64,000 nt of DNA, taken from an uncultured Bacteroidales bacterium. Lineage in GTDB: Bacteria > Bacteroidota > Bacteroidia > Bacteroidales > UBA932. The stretch covers positions 95,574-159,573 of the forward strand of contig CALVDH010000001.1 in NCBI GenBank assembly GCA_944326235.1, in the 5' to 3' direction. Numbering within the stretch: position 1 is the first letter of the stretch; every line of letters begins with the position of its first letter. Positions 1 to 7,949 of this stretch are shown here, piece after piece. Made by a program: the position numbers and the translations under genes. A model generated the notes under the pieces. It searched no databases, had not been told where the DNA came from, and saw only the letters and a list, made by a program, of their open reading frames with translations.

Positions 1-1153
1 TGTTGTGCAGGCGGGATATGTAGACCGAGGGGTCGTCTCCGTAGGACTCGGTTATCATCTTGGCGAAGGCGATGTTGGAGGATTTCTCGAAGGCCTCCTG
101 TGCAGTCAGCTTGCCGTATCCGCCGCGGTGCGTGTCGGTTATCCTGGCCCCTCCGTAGTACCATACTCCGTTGCCGGCGTCCACTGGGGTTTCCAGGGTG
201 ATGTGCCTGTCCTCGATCATGGCCATCAGGGCGGCCAGCTTGAGGGTAGAGCCTGGTTCTGTGGCGTGGGAGGTGGCGTAGTTGTACGATTCGTCGAATG
301 AGCCGTCGCGCCGCTTGTACATGTTGGCTATGCCGCGGACGGCGCCTGTGGCCACGTCCATGACCACGGCCGTTCCGCCTTCGAAGACATCGCTCATGGC
401 CAGCTGCCGGCGCAGCTCTGTCTCAGCGGCTTCCTGGATGCGGACATCGATGGTCGTACGGATGTCCACTCCGTCCACAGCGGGTTCCGCCGGAGTGCCG
501 TTCACCGGCAGCCACTCTCCGCCGAGCGCCCTGTGCACGGTCTGACGGCCTTTCTCGCCTCTCAGCTTGTAGTCGTAGGTGTATTCGATGCCGGCTCCTT
601 CCCCTACGGCGTTGATGGTGCCTACGGTGCGGTTGGCCAGGCTTCCGTAGGGGTGGTCCCTCTCATTGTCCTTGATGACGATAAGACCGCCCTCGAACTG
701 CCCCAGGCGGAATATGGGCAGGCTCTCTATCTCGCTCAGCTCGCCGTAGTCCACGGTTCTGTTGCCTATCTGCTTGTAGCGGTTGCCGCTGCGGCGGGCC
801 GCTGAGAGTTCCTTGCGCCAGGCTGCGGCTGACTTGTCCCTGAAGATGCCGGCCAGGCCTTCTGCCAGAGAGTCCAGTCCGCGGCTCCATACCGAGTCCG
901 CCGCCACCTTAGAGTCCCAGCGGAGCTCATAGACGGGGATGGATACTGCGAGGGGCTTGCCGTCCCAGGCCAGGATGCTGCCTCTGACCGGCTCCAGCAC
1001 CTGTTCCTTGTAGAGGTCGTCGGCAGTGACCCGGTCCTTGGTCAGAAACTGTTCCTTGATGATTCCGAGGACTGCGACAGCGCCCATCAGCAGGAAGAAC
1101 AGGTAGACGAAGAAGAATCTGGTGAAGATCTTATTTGTTCCGCCATCCTCCAT
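1..1153 (-). CDS. ftsI: Penicillin-binding protein, FtsI/PBP3-type septal transpeptidase (partial, C-terminus outside window)
   Basis: Cross-links septal peptidoglycan during division. The first 384 residues are present. A single N-terminal membrane segment (about residues 10-32) is followed by the PBP dimerisation region and the start of the transpeptidase domain. The active-site motif S-T-L-K has its nucleophile at Ser302, within EPGSTLKL, and the second motif S-S-N is near residues 358-360. The KTG motif must lie beyond the window edge. ATG at 1151-1153 is chosen because it follows GGAGGACT and sits one base after the stop of the FtsL-like gene. The order mraZ, rsmH, ftsL, ftsI is the classic division cluster. 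Identity is firm; only completeness is limited. Confidence 0.95.
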   Translation of the reverse strand, partial: MEDGGTNKIFTRFFFVYLFFLLMGAVAVLGIIKEQFLTKDRVTADDLYKEQVLEPVRGSILAWDGKPLAVSIPVYELRWDSKVAADSVWSRGLDSLAEGLAGIFRDKSAAAWRKELSAARRSGNRYKQIGNRTVDYGELSEIESLPIFRLGQFEGGLIVIKDNERDHPYGSLANRTVGTINAVGEGAGIEYTYDYKLRGEKGRQTVHRALGGEWLPVNGTPAEPAVDGVDIRTTIDVRIQEAAETELRRQLAMSDVFEGGTAVVMDVATGAVRGIANMYKRRDGSFDESYNYATSHATEPGSTLKLAALMAMIEDRHITLETPVDAGNGVWYYGGARITDTHRGGYGKLTAQEAFEKSSNIAFAKMITESYGDDPSVYISRLHN

Positions 1154-1154
1154 A

Positions 1155-1478
1155 TCAGTCCTCCTCTATTTTAACCCTGACCGGCGGGTTTACCGGTGCG
1201 GTCAGGTCCAGTGAATTGTCTTGCAGAAGCTGCTCTATCTCACCTCTCTTGCCGGTGTACAGCAGCCGGGTGTACTTGCCCATGTATTCGGAACGCAGGT
1301 TCCTCAGAGTGTCCTCGTTGCTGATCATCCGCTGCATGGTGTTGCGGATGCCGAAGTGAATGCTGATGTAGAGAATCACCAGGGCGAAGATGTACAGGAT
1401 GAATTTCCAGTGTCTGGCAAATCCGCCTCCTGCCAGGACCTGTCCTCCCAGAATGTTCTGAACGAGCCGCTTTTTCAT
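1155..1478 (-). CDS. FtsL-like division protein
   Basis: A 107-residue protein with a basic N-terminus, one membrane span (about residues 25-45) and a periplasmic tail rich in charged residues that could form a short coiled coil. This topology and its place between rsmH and ftsI are those of FtsL, which bridges FtsB/FtsQ and the septal synthase. Sequence similarity within FtsL is always weak, so the call rests on position, size and topology. Its start overlaps the rsmH stop by four bases, which suggests translational coupling. Confidence 0.82.
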   Translation of the reverse strand: MKKRLVQNILGGQVLAGGGFARHWKFILYIFALVILYISIHFGIRNTMQRMISNEDTLRNLRSEYMGKYTRLLYTGKRGEIEQLLQDNSLDLTAPVNPPVRVKIEED

Positions 1479-2392
1479 GACTCCGTCCTCCGTGCGGCCC
1501 TGAGCTTGGCGCTGCGTGCCCTGGTGTTCTGCGAGATCTCGGCTTCGGAAGGGAGGACGGGCTTCCGGGTGATCACGGAGAACGGGGCGGGTCTGCGGCC
1601 GTAGATGTCGGTTTTCTGGCGGCCGGAGATGTTCCCGCAGCGGAAAAAATTCTTGACCATGCGGTCTTCGAGGGAGTGGTAGGTGATAATGGCGGCAATG
1701 CCTCCGGGCCTGAGGCTCCTGGCGATGCCGCTGAGCAGATGCTCCAGGCTGCGCATCTCTCCGTTGACCTCTATTCTAAGGGCCTGGTATATCCTGGCGA
1801 GGGTCTTGTGCGGGGCTACGGGAGGGAGAATGCTCTGGACGGCGGCATTCAGGTCGGCGGTGGTGCGGAGCGCACCTTTCTGGCGGGCGGCGCAGATCAG
1901 TGCGGCTGCCCTGCGGCTGTTGTCCACCTCCCCGTAGATGTGTAGAATGTCGGCGAGGCGGTCCTGGTCACAGGTGTTCAGCAGGTCGGCGGCGCTCTCT
2001 CCTGCGGAGGTGTTCATCCTCATGTCCAGGGGGGCGTCGAAGCGGAAGGAAAATCCCCGCTCCGGAGTGTCGAACTGATGGGAGGAAACCCCCAGGTCGG
2101 CCAGGATGCCGTCCACCGCGCGGTCGTGCCCCAGGCGGCGGATGTGGTTGTGGATGAAGTGGAAGTTGGTCCTGACGGCTGTGACGCGGCTGTCATCCGG
2201 AGCGTTGGATATCGCATCCGGGTCCATGTCCAGGCAGATGAGCCTGCCCTCGGGTCCAAGGCGGGACAGGATGGCACGGCTGTGTCCTCCTCCGCCCAGA
2301 GTCGCGTCTACATAGACGCCGCGGGGGTTCACCTCGAGAATGTCCACACTCTCCCGGAGCATTACCGGTATGTGATATGTCGTTTCGCTCAT
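1475..2392 (-). CDS. rsmH: 16S rRNA (cytosine-1402-N4)-methyltransferase RsmH
   Basis: Methylates N4 of C1402 in the ribosomal P site using S-adenosylmethionine. The 305-residue protein starts MSETTYHIPVML and carries the SAM-binding motif VDATLGGGGHS near residues 20-31, the ILADLGVSSHQFD segment and the C-terminal THPLED-like segment ITYHSLEDRMVK. The frame stays open upstream to 2698, but that extension lies over mraZ and has no family similarity, so the start at 2392 is used. It is the second gene of the division cluster, 20 bases after mraZ. Confidence 0.96.
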   Translation of the reverse strand: MSETTYHIPVMLRESVDILEVNPRGVYVDATLGGGGHSRAILSRLGPEGRLICLDMDPDAISNAPDDSRVTAVRTNFHFIHNHIRRLGHDRAVDGILADLGVSSHQFDTPERGFSFRFDAPLDMRMNTSAGESAADLLNTCDQDRLADILHIYGEVDNSRRAAALICAARQKGALRTTADLNAAVQSILPPVAPHKTLARIYQALRIEVNGEMRSLEHLLSGIARSLRPGGIAAIITYHSLEDRMVKNFFRCGNISGRQKTDIYGRRPAPFSVITRKPVLPSEAEISQNTRARSAKLRAARRTES

Positions 2393-2412
2393 TACAGTCC
2401 TGACGTGGCTCC

Positions 2413-2859
2413 TTATCCCAGTATTTTCTCTGCCAGAGCCGTGAATTCCTCTTCCGGCATGGCTGATGCCTCGTATCTGTCGCGGGCCCAGAGTTCTATC
2501 TTGTGGTCGTTGCCGGAGAAGACCACTTCTTTCTCCACTCCTATGCTGTCGAGCAGGGGGCGGGGAATGGAGATGCGGCCCAGCTTGCCGTCCGGCTCCA
2601 CCATGGCGCGTCCGCTCATGTAGCCCCTCCAGAAGGCCGCGTGCTCGCGGTTGAAGAAGTTGAGCCTGGACTTGATCTCCTCGGACTCGCGTTCCCACTC
2701 CTCGTAGGTGAAAATATCGAGGCAGGGGGAGAAGAGGTTCTTCTTCACCACCAGACGCAGCGGCCGGGTGCTGTCCATGAGGGACTTGAAGGCGGACGGG
2801 AACACCAGTCTGCCCTTGTCGTCGGTCTTGGCCCTATATTCTCCTACAAACTTTGTCAT
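2413..2859 (-). CDS. mraZ: Transcriptional regulator MraZ
   Basis: MraZ is an AbrB-like DNA-binding protein that forms a ring and regulates its own division cluster. The 148-residue protein shows both internal repeats of the family: a DDKGRLVFPSAFK-type loop near the N-terminus and DGKLGRISIPRPLL in the second half. The start MTKFVGEY at 2859 is preferred to an in-frame ATG at 2898, because the -7 box at 2865-2872 lies between the two and the upstream residues resemble no MraZ. Two direct repeats of TTTTCCAC upstream (2891 and 2911) are candidate binding sites. Confidence 0.94.
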   Translation of the reverse strand: MTKFVGEYRAKTDDKGRLVFPSAFKSLMDSTRPLRLVVKKNLFSPCLDIFTYEEWERESEEIKSRLNFFNREHAAFWRGYMSGRAMVEPDGKLGRISIPRPLLDSIGVEKEVVFSGNDHKIELWARDRYEASAMPEEEFTALAEKILG

Positions 2860-2864
2860 GGGTG

Positions 2865-2872
2865 CAAAATTA
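2865..2872 (-). promoter_or_regulatory. -7 promoter box of mraZ operon
   Basis: Reads TAATTTTG on the minus strand, a match to the Bacteroidota TAnnTTTG element. It ends only five bases before the mraZ ATG, so transcription would begin at or next to the start codon. Confidence 0.6.
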
Positions 2873-2890
2873 GCAAAAGATTTTACATAT

Positions 2891-2918
2891 TTTTCCACTT
2901 TGTTACAATTTTTTCCAC
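2891..2918. promoter_or_regulatory. Two direct TTTTCCAC repeats, candidate MraZ operator
   Basis: TTTTCCAC occurs at 2891-2898 and again at 2911-2918, exactly 20 bp apart, in the AT-rich region between mraZ and the divergent M23 gene. MraZ proteins bind short G-rich repeats next to their own promoter (TGGG-type in other phyla). On the minus strand these read GTGGAAAA. Assignment to MraZ is inference. Confidence 0.35.
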
Positions 2919-2935
2919 AATTTGAAAATATTTTC

Positions 2936-2943
2936 TAATTTTG
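2936..2943 (+). promoter_or_regulatory. -7 promoter box of the M23 peptidase gene
   Basis: TAATTTTG matches TAnnTTTG and ends four bases before the ATG at 2948, so a leaderless transcript is expected. It is a mirror of the mraZ promoter on the other strand. Confidence 0.55.
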
Positions 2944-2947
2944 TTAC

Positions 2948-4393
2948 ATGAAACTTCGCGAAATCAAGGATAAATTGTTGAATGACAGGCTGTATCAAGG
3001 TGCAATCTACGGTGTCTTGGGCACCCTGGCCGTCGAATTCGTAATACTGTTGATAATCTTTGTGTTCCGGGCATTGCCCGATTCATGGGAGAGAGAGCTG
3101 CGGAAGGAGGAACGGCAGGAACTCCGGCAGGAGCGCCGTCAGGCCAGGGAACAGGATGCCGGGAAGTCGCGGAAAACAGCTGAGGTTCAGCTCCCGGCAG
3201 CGGCTCCGGCTCCGGCGGATTCGGTTCAGGAAATCTATGAGTACAATATCCCCATCTCCCGTTACCGCAAGGTGGAGGGCTCTATCCGCCGCGGTGAGTT
3301 CTTCTCGACTCTGATGACACGTCTGGGAGCATCCCAGAGCGATATCTACGCCCTGGATGCCAAGTCCAAGGGGGTCTTCGACATGCGTCAGATCAAGGTG
3401 GGCTACCACTACCATGCCTACTACGCTCCGGGTGAGCCGGATACCCTGGCATACGTGGTCTACGAGAAGGACAACACGTCATACGTGGTCTTCTCCCTGC
3501 GCGACTCCCTGTCGGTGCAGGTCTTTGAGAAGGATATCACCAGCGTGACCGACTATGTGGAGGTGGAGATAAAATACTCTCTGTGGCAGGATATCATCGA
3601 TGCGGGCGCTCCGGCCCTGCTGGCCATATCCCTGGCGGATATATATGCCTGGAGCATAGACTTCTTCGGCCTACAGAAGGGTGACTCCTTCAAGGCCGTG
3701 TACGAGAAGACGGTATGCGACGGGGAGATACTGGATGTGGAGCGGGTGCTCTATGCCGAGTTCCGGCACGGGGGCGACTCCTTCAAGGCTTACTGGTTCG
3801 ACAACGGCACCGGCAACTACTACTGGAACGAGAAGGGGGAGAGCATGCGCAAGGCCTTCCTCCGCGCCCCTCTGAGCTATACCCGCATCAGTTCCGGCTT
3901 CACCTACAGCCGCCGGCATCCCATCACCCGCAAGGTCCGTCCCCATACCGGCATTGACTATGCGGCTCCTGTTGGGACCGAGGTCATGAGTATCGGTGAC
4001 GGAGTGGTGGTCTACAAGGGCTATAAGAGGGCCGAGGGCAATATGGTGAAAATCAAGCACAATTCGGTGTACACCTCGGCCTATCTGCATCTTTCCCGCT
4101 ACGGCAAGGGACTGAATGTCGGAGACCGTGTCCGTCAGGGCCAGGTTATCGGCTATGTGGGCAGCACCGGCTATTCCACCGGCCCGCATCTGGATTTCCG
4201 TATCTGGAAGAACGGTACTCCCATCAACCCGCTCAAGATGGAATCACCCCCGGCAGAGCCTCTGGCTGAGGCCGACATGCCCGCCTTCAAGGAGTCCATG
4301 AGTGAGTCCGAGCGTGCCGCCGCCCGCTTCCTGGCCCGCGAGGCTGTCCGCGAGGCCGCATCCCGCCTGACGCAAAACGGTACCCTGCACTGA
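2948..4393 (+). CDS. Membrane-anchored M23 family peptidase (cell-wall endopeptidase)
   Basis: A 481-residue protein with one N-terminal membrane span (about residues 20-43), a highly charged Arg/Glu/Gln segment (50-85) likely to form a coiled coil, a middle region, and a C-terminal LytM/M23 domain from about residue 310 to 430. Visible catalytic features are HTGID (His333, Asp337), His381 in YLHLSRYG, and GPHLDF with His414. Canonical LytM enzymes have His-x-His at the last site, the second His binding zinc; here that position is Asp. M23 enzymes cut peptidoglycan cross-links. The rest matches MepM-like proteins. The gene is divergent from mraZ with its own promoter, and efp follows 81 bases later. 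Confidence 0.85.
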   Translation: MKLREIKDKLLNDRLYQGAIYGVLGTLAVEFVILLIIFVFRALPDSWERELRKEERQELRQERRQAREQDAGKSRKTAEVQLPAAAPAPADSVQEIYEYNIPISRYRKVEGSIRRGEFFSTLMTRLGASQSDIYALDAKSKGVFDMRQIKVGYHYHAYYAPGEPDTLAYVVYEKDNTSYVVFSLRDSLSVQVFEKDITSVTDYVEVEIKYSLWQDIIDAGAPALLAISLADIYAWSIDFFGLQKGDSFKAVYEKTVCDGEILDVERVLYAEFRHGGDSFKAYWFDNGTGNYYWNEKGESMRKAFLRAPLSYTRISSGFTYSRRHPITRKVRPHTGIDYAAPVGTEVMSIGDGVVVYKGYKRAEGNMVKIKHNSVYTSAYLHLSRYGKGLNVGDRVRQGQVIGYVGSTGYSTGPHLDFRIWKNGTPINPLKMESPPAEPLAEADMPAFKESMSESERAAARFLAREAVREAASRLTQNGTLH

Positions 4394-4446
4394 GCGCTTT
4401 TCAAGACACATGTCCGGGAGGCCGTGGCAGGGATAAAAATTTTTGC

Positions 4447-4454
4447 TATATTTG
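4447..4454 (+). promoter_or_regulatory. -7 promoter box of efp
   Basis: TATATTTG, a full TAnnTTTG match, 20 bases before the efp ATG at 4475. Confidence 0.65.
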
Positions 4455-4474
4455 CGCACTATTTTTTCAGATTT

Positions 4475-5044
4475 ATGGCAACAACAGCAGATTTCAAGAA
4501 CGGACTGTATTTCAACTATGAAGGAAAACCAGTATCTATCATCTGGTTTCAGCATGTAAAACCCGGTAAAGGCCCCGCCTTCGTGAAGACCAAGCTCCGC
4601 AACCTGGAGAACGGCAAGATTCTCGACAGGACCTTCACAGCCGGTGAGAAGATCGAGCCCATCAACGTGGAGCGCAGGCCCTACACCTATCTGTACAAGG
4701 ACGATATGGGCTTCAACTTCATGCACACAGAGACCTACGAGCAGGTCAGCATCCCCGAGGAGATGGTGGAGAACGCAGACCTGATGAAGGAGGGACAGTA
4801 TGTGGAGATGATGTTCCTCGCCGACGAGGAGAAATGCCTCACATGCGAGCTTCCCACCTACGTGGAACTGGAAGTGACCTATACCGAGCCTGCCGTCAAG
4901 GGTGACACTGCATCGAGCAACGCCCTCAAGGCCGCTACTCTGGAGACCGGCGCCGAGATTATGGTTCCCCTGTTCATCAACCAGGGTGACAAGATCCGCG
5001 TCAACACAGTGGACCGCAGCTACGGCGAGCGCGTGAAAGAGTAA
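4475..5044 (+). CDS. efp: Translation elongation factor P
   Basis: EF-P enters the ribosomal E site and relieves stalling at consecutive prolines. The 189-residue protein has the KOW-like N-terminal domain with the loop HVKPGKGPAF, whose tip lysine is where modified EF-Ps carry their adduct, followed by two OB-fold domains ending with the conserved INQGDKIRVNT signature. The ATG at 4475 (MATTADFKNG) fits the family N-terminus; 17 codons of open frame upstream contain the promoter box and are rejected. No modification enzyme gene is visible in the window. A strong hairpin terminator follows. Confidence 0.97.
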   Translation: MATTADFKNGLYFNYEGKPVSIIWFQHVKPGKGPAFVKTKLRNLENGKILDRTFTAGEKIEPINVERRPYTYLYKDDMGFNFMHTETYEQVSIPEEMVENADLMKEGQYVEMMFLADEEKCLTCELPTYVELEVTYTEPAVKGDTASSNALKAATLETGAEIMVPLFINQGDKIRVNTVDRSYGERVKE

Positions 5045-5095
5045 ACAGTAAGTGACAGCGTACTGAAACTAACCTAGGAAAAGACTGTCGAATTC

Positions 5096-5130
5096 GGGTC
5101 TCCGGCGCGATGTCGGTCAGACCCTTTTTT
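5096..5130 (+). terminator. Rho-independent terminator of efp
   Basis: GGGTCT pairs with AGACCC across a 17-base loop, followed by seven T residues. It overlaps the last codons of the convergent methyltransferase gene, so the 3' end of that gene doubles as the efp terminator. Confidence 0.75.
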
Positions 5131-5731
5131 TGTGGATTACGGCGAGACCGTCGCGGACCGGGATGACGGCCGTCTCCACCCTGAGGTCCGCCGATACAGT
5201 ATGGTTGAAATCCAGGATGGCGCTCGTCTGACGGTCCGCAGGAGGGGCGTCCAGAGCCGTTTTACCGCTCCACAGCACGTTGTCGGCCAGGATATAGCCG
5301 CCGGGCCGCACCTTGTCGAAGACCATGTCATAGAACTTGTGGTACAGCCTCTTGTCCGCATCGATGTACACTATGTCGTAGGGTCCCGGAAGAGTGGGAA
5401 TGATGTTCAGCGCGTCCCCGGAATGACAGCGTATGCTGCCGTCTGAAAGCATTCCGGCCATCCCGAACGCACGGGTGAAGATATCGGTCATCTCGTCGTC
5501 CTTCTCTATGGTGTCCACAATGCCGTTCTCCTGCAGTCCGCGGGCAAGACAAAGAGTCGCATAACCGGTAAAAGTGCCGATCTCGAGTATGGCTCGCGGT
5601 CTGACCATCAGCGAAAATGCCTGGAGAAACTCCCCCTGCACACCGTCCGAGAGCATCCTGTAGGACTTGGTTCTCAGATGAGTCTCCCTCTCGATGAAGG
5701 CCAGGGCGTCTTTGAGTCTGCTTATATCCAT
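5117..5731 (-). CDS. Class I SAM-dependent O-methyltransferase (TrmR/CCoAOMT-like)
   Basis: A 204-residue methyltransferase of the O-methyltransferase 3 family. The SAM-binding motif ILEIGTFTGYATL lies near residues 49-61, the acidic YIDADKRLY segment follows at about 122-130, and GGYILADNVLWSG holds the metal-binding Asp-Asn pair. In bacteria such proteins include TrmR (tRNA wobble-uridine O-methylation) and enzymes for small catechols, and the sequence alone does not choose between them. It is the last gene of a three-gene minus-strand operon, six bases after the M16 protease gene. Confidence 0.85.
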   Translation of the reverse strand: MDISRLKDALAFIERETHLRTKSYRMLSDGVQGEFLQAFSLMVRPRAILEIGTFTGYATLCLARGLQENGIVDTIEKDDEMTDIFTRAFGMAGMLSDGSIRCHSGDALNIIPTLPGPYDIVYIDADKRLYHKFYDMVFDKVRPGGYILADNVLWSGKTALDAPPADRQTSAILDFNHTVSADLRVETAVIPVRDGLAVIHKKRV

Positions 5732-5737
5732 GACAGA

Positions 5738-6964
5738 TTATGCGTAGATGAGTCTGGACATGGCCGCAGGGTCGAATACTTCGGCAGCCACTCTCCGCAG
5801 GTCCTCCGCGGTCACGGCCTCCACGAGTGCCGCCGATTCGCTGTTGCTTATCACCCGGCCGTAGGTCATAAGGCTCTTGCCCATGGACAGCACCTGGGCT
5901 TCCCCGTTGTCGGAGGCGATGGCCATCTGCCCCAGCAGCTGCTTTTTAGCCCAGCTGAGGGCACGGGTCGAGAGCAGATCCTCCCTCAGAGAGGTCAGCA
6001 CGCGGTCAGTCAGGGCGAGGCAGCGGTCGAGGTTGGAACGGTCGCAGCCGAAATAGATGGTGGCGATGCCGGCGTCAGAGTAGACACCGTAGGATGCGTC
6101 CACACTGTATACCAGGCCGTAGCGCTCGCGGAGCAGCAGGTTGAGCCTGGAGTTGGCCACCGGACCTCCCAGGATGTTGATCAGCAGGCTCAGGGGTATG
6201 CGGCGGCTGTCGTAGGCAGAGTAGGCCCTGGCGCCGATGATACAGTGCGTCTGATGATTGCGCCGGTTGACGGTGCGCTCGAAGGGAGGATTGACCCTGA
6301 GTACTTCCGGCACCTCGGCAGGGACTTCCTGAGAGCTGCCGGCCTGAGCCAGTACGGCATCCTCCTGCCACGAGTATTTCCCCAATGCCCTCTCCACCAT
6401 CTCCCGCACCCTGCCTTCCTCCATGTCCGCCACTGCCGTGAAATACATATTTTCTTCCCGGAACATTTTCCGGTAATAATCCGAGACCACCTCCCGGTCC
6501 GCCTTGCGCAGATATTTCGCCTTGCCCAGGACAGGCATGGACAGAGGAGTCCCCTCGAAGATTATCTCCTCGAAGTCGTCGTAAATCTGCTCGGCGGGAG
6601 AGTCCCTGTAGGTATTGATCTCCTCCAGCACCACGCTCCGTTCCTTGTCTATTTCCTTCTCCGGGAATATGCATCTGAAGGCTATGTCCATCAGCAGGTC
6701 CACTGCGCGGCGCAGATCCTCCTTGAGGACAGTGGCGTGGATGACCGTCTCCTCCTTGGTGGTGTATGCGTTGAGTTCCCCTCCGAGTTTCTCGATGTAG
6801 GAATTGACAGTGCCGGCGCTGCGGGTCTCAGTGCCCTTGAACAGCAGGTGCTCGGTAAAATGGGCAAGTCCTCCCCTCCCGGCATCCTCATATCTGGTGC
6901 CGGTCCTGACGTGCAGGGCGCAGTAGGCTACAGGGGAGAGGCTGCGCTTGAAGGCAAATCTCAT
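5738..6964 (-). CDS. M16 family zinc metallopeptidase
   Basis: A 408-residue protein of the pitrilysin/processing-peptidase family. The inverted zinc motif H-x-x-E-H is seen as HFTEHLLFKG near residues 35-39, with the downstream Glu in EEINTYRDSPAEQ. A second, non-catalytic M16 half follows, so this is a single active/inactive pair of PqqL/YmxG size. The N-terminus is a few residues shorter than usual (no NGLRIV segment), but the ATG overlaps the stop of the upstream gene by four bases (ATGA), which supports it. No signal peptide is visible, so it is probably cytoplasmic and degrades peptides. Confidence 0.88.
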   Translation of the reverse strand: MRFAFKRSLSPVAYCALHVRTGTRYEDAGRGGLAHFTEHLLFKGTETRSAGTVNSYIEKLGGELNAYTTKEETVIHATVLKEDLRRAVDLLMDIAFRCIFPEKEIDKERSVVLEEINTYRDSPAEQIYDDFEEIIFEGTPLSMPVLGKAKYLRKADREVVSDYYRKMFREENMYFTAVADMEEGRVREMVERALGKYSWQEDAVLAQAGSSQEVPAEVPEVLRVNPPFERTVNRRNHQTHCIIGARAYSAYDSRRIPLSLLINILGGPVANSRLNLLLRERYGLVYSVDASYGVYSDAGIATIYFGCDRSNLDRCLALTDRVLTSLREDLLSTRALSWAKKQLLGQMAIASDNGEAQVLSMGKSLMTYGRVISNSESAALVEAVTAEDLRRVAAEVFDPAAMSRLIYA

Positions 6965-7893
6965 TTTTCCTCTTTGACGGCCAGTACCGTTTTAAACTCC
7001 GGAGTGATGAGTTTCGATATGCGCTTGAGGTCGGATTTCAGGAATCCGGGGCCCTTCTTCTCCGAGAGCCTGTGACGCTTCCAGTAGAGAAGCTCGTATG
7101 TGTCGGCGCTGATGATCATCTTGTAGCAGTATGCCTTGCCGTAAATCTCTGAAGGAGCGACCACCAGAGACACCAGGGTGCGGGGAGTACCGTCCTTGAG
7201 AGCCTGGTCGATGACATCCTGCTCCACTTCCTCGGCGCGGCCTCTGAACATGCGCTCGAACTCCTGCATGGCCGGACGGTATACGAGATCACCCTTGCGG
7301 AAGAGCACTTTGGTGTCACGGTTTTTCTCGAAGATGCCTGTCTGTATAAAACCGCTCCTGGAAGGATATATGCGGCCGTCTACTATCTTCTGCAGATAGT
7401 TCTGGATGATGTTCATGTAGGCGGGGAGGTAGGAGTAAATGCGGTCGCTGCCGCTGTTGTCCGCAGGGAAGAGCGGAAGGGATATCAGTTCCGGCATCGC
7501 CGAAATGTTGTCGGCGGCCTTCTCATTTCCCTTGAGGTAGCATACGAACTCCATGACGGGGTCATTCTCACTGCGGTGCATCTTGTCCAGACGCATCAGG
7601 AAATAGTAGTTGGTATCTGTCTTGATGCGGTCAAACTCCTCGTAGTCGCAGAACTCGAAGGGAGAGATGTTCCAGCTCTCTTCCACCGCATTCTTGAATA
7701 TCAGGTCGGTCATGGAGTTGTCACCGGCGATGACTACCTTGGTCATACGGGCCGGAAGGTCACGGTAATATTCTCTGCCTGATTCGACTTTCTGCTCCTC
7801 AAACTGTTTGATTTCCATGTCGGGACGGCCTTCCTGAGCCGCCAGATTCAGGGCCGCCAGCAGGGGCAGCAGGATGGCAAATACTCTTTTCAT
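6961..7893 (-). CDS. Secreted protein of unknown function
   Basis: A 310-residue protein not recognised as a named family. It begins with a clear signal peptide (MKRVFAILLPLLAALNLAAQ, cleavage near residue 20), so it is exported, and it has no lipobox cysteine or membrane span. The mature part is mixed alpha/beta with many Tyr and charged residues; it contains two regions that could be tandem, similar in size. It is the first gene of an operon with an M16 protease and a methyltransferase and is divergent from cmk. No function is proposed. Confidence 0.75.
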   Translation of the reverse strand: MKRVFAILLPLLAALNLAAQEGRPDMEIKQFEEQKVESGREYYRDLPARMTKVVIAGDNSMTDLIFKNAVEESWNISPFEFCDYEEFDRIKTDTNYYFLMRLDKMHRSENDPVMEFVCYLKGNEKAADNISAMPELISLPLFPADNSGSDRIYSYLPAYMNIIQNYLQKIVDGRIYPSRSGFIQTGIFEKNRDTKVLFRKGDLVYRPAMQEFERMFRGRAEEVEQDVIDQALKDGTPRTLVSLVVAPSEIYGKAYCYKMIISADTYELLYWKRHRLSEKKGPGFLKSDLKRISKLITPEFKTVLAVKEEK

Positions 7894-7916
7894 TTTCAGT
7901 CTTCTTTAAATTTCTG

Positions 7917-7924
7917 CAAAAGTA
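7917..7924 (-). promoter_or_regulatory. -7 box for the secreted protein/M16 operon
   Basis: TACTTTTG on the minus strand, 23 bases before the ATG at 7893, back to back with the cmk promoter. Confidence 0.6.
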
Positions 7925-7937
7925 GATAAAATATGTG

Positions 7938-7945
7938 TATTTTTG
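7938..7945 (+). promoter_or_regulatory. -7 promoter box of cmk
   Basis: TATTTTTG, a full match, ending four bases before the cmk ATG at 7950. A leaderless cmk mRNA is expected. Confidence 0.6.
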
Positions 7946-7949
7946 TACT

